DNA from: Euglena gracilis
Taxonomy: Eukaryota > Euglenida > Euglenophyceae > Euglenales
Direction of reading: 5' to 3'
Assembly: GCA_039621445.1 (NCBI GenBank)
Contig: CP154956.1
Span: forward strand, 85,308,474-85,372,473
Length of the DNA stretch: 64,000 bases
The position numbers and the translations under genes were made by a program. Numbering within the stretch: the stretch's first letter is position 1; each line of letters opens with the position of its first letter. Positions 45,130-55,993 of the stretch are shown here, one piece after another. The notes under the pieces were generated by a model. That model searched no databases. It had not been told where the DNA came from and worked only from the letters and a program-made list of their open reading frames with translations.

Positions 45130-47620
45130 CAGTATCATCCTGACAGCTTAACGTGACAGCAAATCAGCCATGGAACTGCCAGTTGTAGGGTCTGCATATC
45201 ATCATGGCCATCCCTCATGCAGGGACGTCAATTTTGGAACTGCAGAGAAGGGTGGTGGCAAAAAATGCACATCTTCTGTTGGCATTATTGGTATAAAAAA
45301 ACGCCAATTTCTTGTTCAGGACTCAAAAACGTTTAAAGTGATCACTTCGAGGCAGGGTGCTGATCAGGAACCTCCCTCTGCAAATCCAACGCTGACTCCA
45401 TGTCGAGACCAATGGCAACATTGTTGAAAGTGCGCATGTGAATGCATTCGGGGTGGTTATATTTTGCAGGGGATTATTTAAAATTATACACGTTTTATTA
45501 TTATATTTTATTTTTTATATTATGAATTTTAATATTTGGATGAGTCTGGTTTATAGTTGGCCCTGTCCCACCTGCCCAGCTCTCAACAAGTAGGGCATGC
45601 TGTCGGGATGAGCGAGCAACTTCAACAAACACCCAAATGGATGTGATGCCTCAACCAGGTGCGTCTTGCTGTGGCTCTGGAAATCGGTACCAAACTGCTT
45701 CCCGTTGGCTTTGTGGGATGTCAGTGAGAGCAGTTCCAGTGCTTGGGTTGCATATTTAGCACCTGCGGTATTGGGTTTTTGCTTGTCGATTCTTAAAGGA
45801 TTGGGTATATTTCATTCTTTTAAATAAATTTTGTGGTTCACCTCTGGGCACCAAAGAATTTTGTGGTTCACTTGTGGATATCAAAAATATTTCCCACCAC
45901 CATTTGCATCATTCTTTAAAAACGTTTGCCCAACTGCGTCCAATGGACCGCCCAACGTGAAACAAAACCTCTTGCGGCGGTGTGAATCTTCTCTTAAAAA
46001 AAAGGATTTGATAGTTAGGTAGTTACGTTTCCATTCTCACTATGGATGACGTGGCAGGAATGGAGATTCCCAAAGGAGTTCGGCGTTTGCGAGGCCAAAA
46101 AATGACCATATCCTCCACCGTGGTGTAGTCATGGATCATTTCTAACACATGTGAGTCTCTAACCCGTGCTCACCATAACCCCCTAACCCCTAACCTTTAA
46201 CCTGAGTTGACCCCGGGGTATGGGTGCCACACATGTGATGGGGCTCTGCATGTGCTGACGGAGGAATTGCGACCCTCCTCCAACCGCAGCGGTGGGCAGG
46301 GCTGCGCGGGAATTGTCCGCAACCCCATGGGTGGTGGGTGGGGGGTGAACACCCCCTGCCTCCCGGGGTCCGGCCCCGCCCACCAGGCCTTCCTGTACAG
46401 CCCTGGCGGTGGGGTGTGGTTCCCTGCCACACTTTACGGATGGAACTGGGGCCAAGGTCCGTTGTGTCGCTGAGGTGTCTAAGGATCCATCCGCTTTTAG
46501 TTGTAAAACTGCTAATTTTTTTGATTCTCAATCAAGTTTTGTGTCATCAAAAATATTTCTGCGGGTACCAAAATGCTTTTTGTGGACATTAAAAGCGTTT
46601 GTGGTTCATTTGTGGACACCAAAAGAGAAATGTGGTTTGCATATGCCTTTTGTGAACCACACCAAATGAATGTCTGCCTGGGAGATAACGTAGTTCTTTG
46701 GCTTGGGCAACCCTCCCCCAGAACAAATACAGAAGATGCAAATGATGCTGCAAAGGCTGCTAGAGTCACAAAGAAAGCTGCGGGCACCATGCCTCCTCTT
46801 CCCATGCCCAAATCCTGAACAGCCCAATCCTGAACGGTTAATTTTCACAACATTTTTGAATGTTCGAAAAGAACCCATAAATTTCAAGCATTTTAGCAAA
46901 GAATGCAGAAATAATTTTCAAAACCCCCTTCCAGAATCATTGATCTTTTTTTGATCTTTTCATAAAAACGTGCCCCACCATCGAGTTATTGCCGTCCCCC
47001 TATGGGAACTGCTCGGGGAGGGGGGTATATAATTTCATTTTCCAATACTTAAACCTGCCTGATTGCCCCCCACCCCAACCACTATCATGTGCAGGTTTGG
47101 CTGTTTGATTTCTTTTCGTTGAATGTGCTGCCGCAGGCCGTAGCGTTTCCCCGCCAACACATTCTGCAAGTTCGACGGTGTCCAAGCTCCTGTGTCGATA
47201 ACCCCTGCACTCACCTGGGTGGCACCGCAGATTTGCTTTTGTTGATTTTCTCTGGGCGATCCAGCTTTCCTCCTCCTCAACGCTTCCTCCCAGGTCATCT
47301 TTTGGGTGACATTTTCCAGGGAGGGGATTGATTTTTTTTATTGAAGTGATTTCTCACCTTAACAGTTGTGGCGTACCAAACCCCAACCCTGGCTCTTTGG
47401 CCCCTGGCCCGTTGGAGTCAACACAGCCCAGGCTTGGGACCAAGTGGGGCTGGGGCCGGGGTTTCTTAAGCCGAAGGTGACCCCCCCCCCCCCGGGGTCC
47501 AGCCAGCCAGCACTTTTTTTTTTCCAATTGACCCGTTGGACCCCCACCCCCTTTGTGGTCCAAAGGTATTCTGAGCCTGGCAGCCTGGGGCCAGTGAGCC
47601 AATAGAGGGGCTTGCGTGAG
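45130..47620 (+). other. mostly non-coding, low-complexity stretch
   Basis: It holds TTGTGGTTCACTTGTGG repeats (45830-45890, 46590-46640), a CCCATGGGTGGTGG repeat copy (46310-46430) and CCCTAACCCCTAACC (46160-46200). A CCTCCCCCAG acceptor at 46724 precedes a helical-looking stretch (NTEDANDAAKAARVTKKAA ending in TGA at 46818), and GTGCTGCCGCAG at 47138 precedes another GC-rich stretch. I cannot place either in a gene. Confidence 0.35.
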
Positions 47621-47838
47621 CCCCCCACGCCATGGTTGCCGCCATCGTCCCCTCCCGTGGACACGGTGGACAGCGAGTCCACTGCCTCGGCTGCCGCGCA
47701 CCGCTCACCCCACCCGGCGGATGAGGCCCATGCGGGGTGGCGACCGGCCGACCCCTCCGCGCCGCACGTCATCCGGCCAGTGATGGTGTACCCGTCGTGG
47801 CATGGTGTGGCGCCTGCCGCCGCTCCCCTCTTCACGTG
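47621..47838 (+). CDS. proline-rich/acidic gene, long GC-rich exon
   Basis: Follows GCTTGCGTGAG and ends at ACGTG then GTACTT. It encodes PPSSPPVDTVDSESTASAAA, then AHAGWRPADPSAPHVIRPVM and a hydrophobic end. Composition and GC content set it apart from its flanks. The minus strand is open too, but less protein-like. Confidence 0.45.
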
Positions 47839-48935
47839 GTACTTCGCCCCCATATCCATATTGTTTATTGGAGATTTGTTTCTGTTTAAAGAAAAAAGTG
47901 TTCATCGCTCCGGGGGGAAGTGGGAAATGTTTTTGCAACCCAGCAATTCCGCCAATTTCCCACAATTTCTGCAGTTTTGCCTAATTCTTAACACCACCGC
48001 AATTTTCTGCAGTTTGGCGGTATTTTTTTTTTTCGCCCTGTTGATTCAGCCTGCTCAGTCCCTCAGTTGAAATGGAAGATTCAATGAGCTCTTGCCATTC
48101 CTTGAAATGGCAGGTCTTCAAGATAATTGTAGGGGAATCCGTTGGAAAATTGCGGAAATTCTGTGAAAGTTGTGGATTTGATGTTGGGAGTGACAAAAAC
48201 TTGACAAAAAGCTTGATCTCAGAGGGGAAATGGTATGGTTCAAACATCTAAGCCGAAGTCATTTCCCAGAGGAAAAACATTTGCCATTATTCGGCAATTG
48301 CCAAAATCGGTGTACACCCGCCTGCCTTGAGACCGATAACAATCACCCCCTGATAATTCTTTCGGCCCATCTCTTACCAATGAAGTTGCTCAGAAGGTTT
48401 CAGGCACTGGACGTGTCTTTTTTGCCAAGAAAGGTGTGGCAACGCTAATGTATTGCCCCCCCCCCATAGTTGTATTTACCATGGACTTCGGCCACTCAAG
48501 TGAAACTTCTGGGACCCCCTTGTTTAATAACGGGGACCCTGACGACAGTTTCCCGGGGGGGGGGGGGCAGGTAGGCCCAAATTTGGCTGAATCGCCACAT
48601 TTCCCCGTACCCCACCCTAATTCCCAGCCCTAACCCTAACCCCAACCCAAATCTCCCCTTGAAAACCCGGGAAATTGTCAGGGTTCTGCCCAGGAAACTG
48701 TCAGGGTCTTTGGTACTAGCCAGCTTGTCATGATAGGAAGTTGTCAGGGTCCCCAGTACCGGCAAACCTTCCCGGGGGGGGGGGGGTAGCAATTTGGGCC
48801 AAATTTAGGTCCAGATTTCCGCCTGAATTCCGACCCAATTTCGGCCTAACTCTTTTCCTAAATCTGAACCCTGACCCTAATCCAAATCCTAACCCTAACC
48901 TCAGTCCGAAATTTAATGAAGATTTTGCCTCCCAG

Positions 48936-49012
48936 GACCTGTGGCAGACAGAATGGAGGAGCTGTTCCGGTGGAAGTTGTCCCTGTCCACCCCGAACCTG
49001 GCCTGTTGGGAA
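48936..49012 (+). CDS. proline-rich/acidic gene, exon part left of a hAT insertion
   Basis: Acceptor GATTTTGCCTCCCAG. Read in phase 1 it encodes PVADRMEELFRWKLSLSTPN then LACWE and runs straight into the transposon at 49013. Removing the element and one target copy would join LACWE to EDDCEEDAEYPPLWE at 49692 without a frame change, so this was one exon before insertion. Confidence 0.5.
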
Positions 49013-49683
49013 CAGGGCGCCGCTTAAGCTGAAGTGGACTCCATCCAGCCATGGAGTCCAGCCAGCCAGCAGCTTTTTTCCAGTCAGCAACCCCCCCCCC
49101 ATCAACGAGTTTTAATGTATGTATGCGTACATGCAAAATTATATAATATGTAATACATGTGTACATATATATGTATGAATATATATATATATATATATAT
49201 ATATTATTATGTTATATATTATTTATTTTAATATATATATATATATAAATTTATACGTATGCAAATTTAATGAACAATGTATGTAATTTATATGATTATT
49301 TTCTAGCCGACTAAAGGGCGGCTGGATGGCAGCGGATTTTTTTGGTTTTTGGGGGTTCAAAAAATGGGCAAAAAGGCGGCAAATATGGGTCGGATTTGGG
49401 CTGGCCAGGGCGATTTGGGGTCCAAAAAATCCAATTCAGTTTTTGACCCCAAAATATTCAAAATATTCAAGTTTGCATAATTGACAGTACTTTGGGCATT
49501 TTTTGCAGTTTCGATTTTTGGCACCCAGTTCGGTTCAGTTCAGTTCGGGCCCAGTTCCAGTCGGGGGACCCCACATAGGGGAGGGAGGGGGTCAGCCGGC
49601 AGCCTTTTTCCAGCCAGCCCAAATTTTCCAGCCTCTGAGCTGGACACCCCCCCCCCCGGGGGGAGTCACGAAGCGACGCCCTA
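49013..49683. mobile_element. hAT-like element inside a former exon, TSD GTTGRGAA
   Basis: Flanks are GTTGGGAA (49005-49012) and GTTGAGAA (49684-49691), 7 of 8. The left end CAGGGCGCCGCTTAAG mirrors the right end CACGAAGCGACGCCCTA. The same family lies at 51230-51693 and probably 18463-18911. The middle holds a TA-rich microsatellite (49165-49250). Confidence 0.75.
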
Positions 49684-49689
49684 GTTGAG

Positions 49690-49736
49690 AAGAAGATGAC
49701 TGTGAGGAAGACGCCGAGTATCCACCACTGTGGGAG
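49690..49736 (+). CDS. proline-rich/acidic gene, acidic exon part right of the insertion
   Basis: Encodes EEDDCEEDAEYPPLWE and leaves in phase 0 at GAG then GTGCGC, which fits the phase 0 entry of the exon at 51200. In this frame the second target copy holds TGA where the first has TGG, so splicing must remove it or the allele is broken. An acceptor at GTTGAG would do so with a GC-AG donor. Confidence 0.45.
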
Positions 49737-50434
49737 GTGCGCCTTTTCTTGGATTGTGTCTCCCAAAGGGTTCTGACTCAGTGTTCGCAACCATCCCCTT
49801 CCCAGATTCTGAATCTGGATTCTCTTCAGTGATCAAGGAGGGGCATGTGGACCCTTCGTGTACCGTACTCTTGTTTCTGTTGCTTAATGAGGGCAGAGAC
49901 TTCTCAAAATCTACACAGTTTTCAATTGTTTTTCCAAAAGTGCACAAAAACATAAAAGCACCATTTTTTCAAGCCATTTTTGAGGCGATAATTTTTTTCT
50001 GGCATTTCATACCATACTGTGGATTAGTTTGAACCATGGGCATGCAACCCATTTAATTTCATGTGTTTTTTCATCTTGTTTTGTTTTCCAGTGTGTTTGT
50101 CAATGGGATTTTCATCCGTCATTGCCATTGCCATCAACTGTCATCGGGATTCAGGTATGCAAAAGGGTTTGTATTATGTTAAAAAAAAAAGCAGACAAAT
50201 ACTGTCATTTGACGGAGGAAGAGCGTTGATTGGCAGCGAACCTCTTCGGTGTTGGGGAGACCTTGCAACTGTTCCATCGAGTCTGCTGAAGCGAAGGTCA
50301 CCATAATCATCATATTCGACCTGGGGGCAGGCAAAGGAGGGCAAACAGGGGAGGAGGGGGCACCGTGTCAGAGGGGAAGGGAAATTACAGACACCACCAG
50401 AGAAGGAAGGGTTCGTTGGTCAATTGATTGGTGG

Positions 50435-50917
50435 CAGGGAATTTCTTAAGCCGGAGGGCACCCTACCCCCGGGGGGGTCCAGCCAGCCAGCAGCTCAAAT
50501 CCAGCCAGCAGCCCAAATTCGGGCTGGGAGCCCCTCCCCCCCCGGGGGTCGACTGAAATAAAGTCGGGTCCAGCCCGGCCGGAGGCCGGGCCAGCCGGCC
50601 GCAGGCTGGCCAGCCAACTGGGCTGCCCAGCTCACCTATCCCTGCATTTTTTCCCCTCACCACAGCTTCCTCCATCACAGCCCCCAGCCTTGATCTAGCT
50701 CCATCCACCAAAATGTCGAAAATGGCAAAGATGTGTTAGAAAATTTTGCTTTTCACCGACCCAGCCCAGCCCAGCCCCCCCCTCCAGCCCTGGACCCCCC
50801 CCTCCCCCCCACCCCCCGAGGGGGGGGGTCCAGCCAGCAGCTCAAATCCAGCCAGCAGCCTTTTCGCCAGCCGGAGGCTGGACCCCCCCCCCCCGGGGGT
50901 CCTTAAGAAATTCCCTG
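50435..50917. mobile_element. hAT-like element, perfect TIR and perfect TSD ATTGGTGG
   Basis: The ends CAGGGAATTTCTTAAG and CTTAAGAAATTCCCTG are exact inverses (16 bp). ATTGGTGG flanks both sides (50427-50434, 50918-50925). The body (CCAGCCAGCAGC, GGCCGGAGGC, TCATCACAGCTTCCTCCATC-like, CCCAGCCCAGCCC) matches 28500-28920. No reading frame of note. The intact ends suggest fairly recent movement. Confidence 0.88.
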
Positions 50918-51199
50918 ATTGGTGGCCTCCGGCGCTCAAAGCCTTGAGGTGGCATTTGGGATGCGCACACACTTCGGAATATGAATTTGACTGACTGATG
51001 AGGGGATGACTGCCATGACAACCAAAGCACACCTAAAGAGTACGGAGTTGAAAAAAATATTTGAAGTGACTTTCTGTAATTTGCATGCTTGAATGCTTCC
51101 TCGCCCCCCAGACTTTGATTTTCTCCCGTCATTGCACAGAGACCGTGTGCCCTGTTCTCATCCCTTTCTCTTTGCGAGAGCCCCTCACCTCCTTTGCAG

Positions 51200-51235
51200 G
51201 AGAGCGCTTTGTTGCCGGATGATGATGATCAGGAC
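51200..51235 (+). CDS. proline-rich/acidic gene, acidic exon with donor from a transposon end
   Basis: Acceptor CACCTCCTTTGCAG. Phase 0 entry gives ESALLPDDDD and then QD, the last two codons lying in the transposon end, followed by a GTTGCT donor inside the element. Two other donors in this gene set are also GTTGC-type (23101, 43408). Confidence 0.5.
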
Positions 51236-51693
51236 GTTGCTTAAGAAATTTGACCCCACCCCCCAGCCAGGGGAGTTCAGCCAACCAGCAGCCTTTTTCC
51301 AGCCCCGGACCCCACTCTCCCACATCAACGAGATTTTTTTATTTCCAGCCGCCCATTGGGCGGCTGGATGGTGATGGATTTTTCACTTTTGGGGGTACGA
51401 AAGTGGACCAGAAATGGGTCAGAAATGGGCAAAAATGGGTCGGAAAAAAGCTGTCCAGGACATTTTTGGGGGGTCAAAAAAATCGATTTTTTTTGCATAA
51501 TTGGCATTTTTTTTGGACATTTTTACGGTTTCGCTTTTTTTTGGCACCCCGTTCGACCCCGGGTTGGGCCCAGCTCCATCCCAGGACCCCTGTGGGGAGG
51601 GAGGGGGTCAGCCAACCGCCTTTTTCCAGACAGCCCAAATTTTTCAGCCTCTGAGTTGGACCCCCCCCTGGGGAGTCACTGAGCAACGCCCTG
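51230..51693. mobile_element. hAT-like element acting as an intron
   Basis: The left end CAGGACGTTGCTTAAG mirrors the right end CTGAGCAACGCCCTG. Flanks ATGATGAT and ACGATGGT match at 6 of 8. It has the same family body as 49013-49683 (CAGCCTTTTTCCAG, CAAATTTTTCAGCCTCTGAG). GT at 51236 and AG at 51682-51683 lie inside the two ends and would splice out all but fifteen transposon bases in frame. Confidence 0.65.
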
Positions 51694-51759
51694 ACGATGG
51701 TGGTGACGAGGAAGAAGAAGATGAAGGTGGCGACACACCACCCCCCGAAAGCAATGGAG
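51684..51759 (+). CDS. proline-rich/acidic gene, strongly acidic exon
   Basis: After the acceptor AGTCACTGAG it encodes QRPDDGGDEEEEDEGGDTPP then PESNG and leaves in phase 1 at GGAG then GTGTCT. The acidic run continues the DDDD of the exon at 51200. Removing the whole element plus one target copy also leaves the frame open (DDDDGDEEEEDEGGD). Confidence 0.55.
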
Positions 51760-52642
51760 GTGTCTCTTTCTGTCAGGGCACCCCCCCCCCGCCCAACACA
51801 ACAGGGGGGTGCTCATTCCACAGATGACTCTTCCTCCATGCTTATGTGCTGGCGCGATATCTCTTGGCACAGACTCGGACCCTCCTTTTCAATTGTCACC
51901 GAAAACACATCGCAGTCTGCCTGCGGCGCACCATTGACTGAGGTACAGCGGTGAATGAGACTTACCCCCCCCCACTGACGACCCCAGGCCTTTTTCTTTA
52001 GGGGGAGGGGGCTGCGGATAACCTCGAAAAGGGGGTTCATTAATTTTCAAAACATTTTAATTAATGTATGGGTGGTTCATTATTGGTATCGGCAGTGAAA
52101 ACCTGGGACAACTCTTGGGGAGGTGCAGATTTTTTTTTGGAAAATCAACAGGGTCTTCTTGAGAAGGATCTTATTTGGAGGGGGGTTGAATAAAACTGGT
52201 TTGAACAAATCTGGATGGGTAAAGATCAACATTTCTGGATCATTTCAAAAAAAATCTCCACCGGCATGGTTGCCCCCCCTTGTTTTTTTTGTTTTTGCAT
52301 GGTTGCGCATTTTTTAATGATTTCTCTTTCAATCTTGCCAAAAAAATTCACCGCCTGTTTTTTTGTGTTTTAGTTGTTGTTGTTTTTTGTAATTCTGCTT
52401 ATTTCACCATGCTATTTTGAACTTTGCATTCTTTTCAATGATTTTTTCAAATTTTCCAATTATTTAAAAATGTACGCTTTTTTGTGTCTGTGTCACTTTC
52501 TTTTGTCTATTTTGGGGATTTTTTTTGGCATTTGCAAACTGTGTTCATTTTCTTCATATCGCATTTTGTTGCACAACTGCATTTATTTTTGCCCAGTTTT
52601 GCTCAAGGCCCTTTTGCAGTTCAAGCCTAATGCTCAACTCAG

Positions 52643-52679
52643 GGCACAATGGTAGTCAGCGCGGTCAGTATTACGGAAG
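52643..52679 (+). CDS. possible Gly/Gln/Arg-rich exon
   Basis: Acceptor GCTCAACTCAG. In phase 1, as needed after 51759, it reads HNGSQRGQYYGR, an RGG-like composition. The donor is unclear. Confidence 0.3.
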
Positions 52680-52775
52680 GCACCTGTTTCCTTCCTTTTC
52701 ATCAGTGTTATTGGACGAAGCTACTGAGGATTTGCTTCAGGGGAGTGGCGGGGTGTGTTGTTGTTGTTGTGGAAT

Positions 52776-53053
52776 CAGAGATTTTTAAGTTTCGTGACCC
52801 AGGGGGGGAGAGAGGGTGGGTGGGTGGGTCCTGGCCAAGCAATCCCTTCCTCGGGGTTGGGGGGCTGGGCCGAGTGGGTACCCTGGTTTTCCTTCTGTTT
52901 TCGGCGCGAAGCGCGAACACTTTTTTTTTGACCCCAAAATTGACCCCCAAAAGTGGGTCCCCGGAGCCCCCCCCCCCCGGGTCCCCCCCCGGGTCCCCCT
53001 TGGGGTGGGTGGGTGGGTGGGTCCGAACCCCCCGGATCCTAAAAGAGCCTCTG
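52776..53053. mobile_element. hAT-like MITE, perfect TSD TGTGGAAT
   Basis: TGTGGAAT flanks both sides (52768-52775, 53054-53061). The left end CAGAGATTTTTAAG is related to the inverse of CTAAAAGAGCCTCTG. The interior has GGCGCGAAGCGCG and AAAATTGACCCCCAAAAGTG, also in the 60813 element. Confidence 0.8.
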
Positions 53054-53249
53054 TGTGGAATGCACAGCGGGTGATTGTGTCTTGCAAAAAAGATTTTGAT
53101 CTTGCCACCGAACACCAAAGCTCGGTGAATGGTATGCATCCCCCCCCCCCCCGAGAGGTTCCCGATGAATTTCACAATTTGTGTTGAGATTTGCCCACTT
53201 TTGCATCCTGACCACCTCTGTGCCTTTGATTTTCATTTTCTCAACACAG

Positions 53250-53289
53250 GGTCCCCAGATCGTGGAGGAAGAACCGCCAGCGCCTGTAG
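53250..53289 (+). CDS. proline-rich/acidic gene, late exon
   Basis: Acceptor TTTTCTCAACACAG, donor GTAG then GTGTGC. Phase 0 reading GPQIVEEEPPAPV leaves in phase 1 and joins the candidate terminal exon in frame. Confidence 0.4.
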
Positions 53290-54337
53290 GTGTGCTGTGC
53301 TCAGGCGCACGCAACATTCTACGACTATTTGTTAGTCTGTCGATGCCAATGAAGCATTCACTTTTGTATCATGTGGTTTGTGGCGAAGAAACCATTTTAG
53401 TAGTGGAGGAAGAAGAAGACGAAGGATTGTGGACCAGACTTCTTTTTAAGTCAGAAGGCCCCCCCGGGGGGAGGGGGGTGCGCGGGTATGTCCGGGGCCA
53501 GACCCCCCAGGGGGGTGCTAAAGCACTGGGGGGGCCTGGGCCAGAGGCCCGGGTTTGGGTTTTTGAACCTTAAGCAAGAACCTGACCCCAAAGGTACTGC
53601 ACGCCTTTTTTACGAGTCCTGGGGGGACACCACAAAAAAATCGGGCCGTCTCAGGGCATTTCCCCGTATTTCTTCCTCAGGGAGGGAGGGATGGGGGAGC
53701 AAGTCTAAATTTGGCTAGCGGATATCTTAGTGGACCCCCTGGGGGGGGGTCTGCAAGGAGGGCCAGTTGGTGGAGAGTTTTCGCCAATGACCGACCGGCA
53801 CAAAGCGCCGGAATTTTTGGCCCCCCAAAACCTCCAACATGTATGTTGTTGCCTTTTTTTTGGAACAAAATGATCTAGAAATAAAGCCTAAAAAAACACA
53901 TCGAACACCCTTTTCCACTTTCACTTGCAGTGCCGGAGGGATTTGGGGGAGGCCCTGGGACCCCCTGGGGGGACCGGTGATTTTTTCTCATTGCCAGCAA
54001 AATGCCCAGCTAGCGGACCCCCCCCGGGTCCTCAGGCAAAAGCTTGGGGTTGAAGCAGGTTTTTGAACGTAGTTTTTTGGGTTTTCACCTCCAAAATCTG
54101 GCTGAAAAATGTCAACCCAGCTGGATTTGGGCCTTTTCGGGCATTTTGGAGGTGTCCAAAAACACATTTTTTGATGATTTGGGTGGATGGACGATGGTCC
54201 AAGGATGCCAAGAATCAGTTTTTTTCCCTGATGTCGACCTGTTCTCACCGAAGAATGCCAAATTTATTTGCCCATTTTCCTGTATATTTTTATTGAGTGT
54301 GCTGGGACAGCAGAGTTTTTTTTTTTATCTGCTTCAG

Positions 54338-54369
54338 GACCGCCCTGGGAAGAAGAAGAGAAGGGATAG
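54338..54369 (+). CDS. proline-rich/acidic gene, candidate terminal exon
   Basis: Acceptor TTTATCTGCTTCAG. In the phase left by the previous exon it reads PPWEEEEKG and stops at TAG. The alternative frame reads a Lys/Arg-rich DRPGKKKRRDRGHRDRR run to a stop at 54404-54406. A GA-rich tract to 54500 follows. Confidence 0.4.
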
Positions 54370-54777
54370 AGGACACAGAGATAGAAGAGAACGAGACAGA
54401 AGATAAGAGAAGAGAGAGAAGAGAAGAGAAGAGCGAGAACGACGAAGAGAAGAGAAGAGAAGGAAGGGGCGAGAAGAGAAGGAAGAGGAAGAGAATATAA
54501 TATATAAATATAATATAATATAAATATATAATATAATAATAAATTATAATATAATTATAATATAAAATTAATAGAATAGAATCATAATATCAATAGAATA
54601 GAAAGAAAAAATATAATATAATATGAATATAGTACACATATACTAGATCAGTGTTATATATGATGATTAGGGTAAATATTATTAATATATTTTATATTAT
54701 ACATTATTATATATTATATCATATATAATTATAATATTTGTTATATTTTTTATAATAATTTTTTTTGCCGGGCTGTC
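54370..54777 (+). other. intergenic GA-rich then AT-rich tract upstream of the exonuclease gene
   Basis: 54350-54500 is GAAGAGA-rich and 54500-54765 is almost pure A/T (TATAATATA repeats). It separates the stop of one gene from the ATG of the next and is the likely promoter region, though no single TATA element can be picked out. Confidence 0.55.
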
Positions 54778-54905
54778 ATGCGTTCCCCCGCAGCCCCCAT
54801 CGCCGTGGTGGAGATCACGGATGAGGCCGGGCTGCGGGGCGTGGCCGCTGCCGTCCGGCAGCACCCGCTGGTGGCGGTGGACTGCGAGGGCGTCAACCTC
54901 AGCCG
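54778..54905 (+). CDS. exonuclease gene, exon 1 with motif I
   Basis: The ATG follows an AT-rich upstream tract and no acceptor is close, so it is taken as the start. It encodes AVVEITDEAGLRGVAAAV, then HPLVAVDCEGVNLSR. The donor AGCCG then GTCCCC leaves in phase 2 and matches exon 2. A GTGGGA donor further on would break the phase. Confidence 0.75.
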
Positions 54906-55894
54906 GTCCCCGCCCTCGCCTGCCGTGCTGCCGGGTGGGAGGCTTGCCCTCCCCTCCGTTTAAAGAGGGAAATGGAGTGGTTTTAAAAGAAAGATGTTTG
55001 GGAGTGAGAATAACAAAATGGAAACCCCCCAGTGTGTGTCCGTTTCATGTTTAGCCCTGGGAATGACAACTGCAGTTTGGGTTTTGGGGTCAGTTTTCGG
55101 GTACTTTTAGTTTTCTTTTTTCTGCTTGACTCACCAAAATGACAATTAGTTGGCAAGCAACAGCCTCCCAGCCTGTTTGGAGCTGGAAAGTTAATGCTGT
55201 GAAATTGTATTGTTGTTTATCTTGTATTCTTCTTCTAGACCCCCTCCCCAACATTGTATTTGTTGTATTCCCAAGTGGTTCTCTTGCGCAGTTGCGCAAA
55301 GAAACAAATGCAAGTGGTCCATTTGCGCATTTGGGCAAGTTTCCAAAATAAAATTTGTTTTTTGAGGTCTTAACAGTCGGGATTTCTGAGACAGGAGGAC
55401 AGTGGAGCCAGAATGGGGCGGAGTGGAGGTGTTTGTGCAGCATATGAGGTCAAAGTTGGTTTTTAAGGTAGTGCATCATGTATGTGCCCCCTGAACACAA
55501 AGATTTTTAAGTCAGCAAACACATACATTCTCTTTATTCTGACAAAGAGACCAGGGGTGAAACCAATCTTTCAATGCCTTGCAGATGTCAGCTCCAATGC
55601 ATTTTCTTAATCCAGTGGAGGCCCCACAACCCATCCACCTGTCCTTCAGGGTCGGCCAGCTGACACTGCTGCAGATGGCCACCGCCTCAACAGTGTACCT
55701 GGTGGACGTGTTGGTGTTGAAGGAGGCTGCGTTTGCACAGGTGTCTGGTTGTAGCATTGCTTCACTGGAACCGTGCCCACGCATGCAGGCATGTCCATCT
55801 TCCCATATTCCCCATGTGTGTGCACACATGCTTATGCACGCACACACACCCACACACCCACCCACCCACCCACACCCACACCCACACCCACACC

Positions 55895-55993
<99 letters not shown>

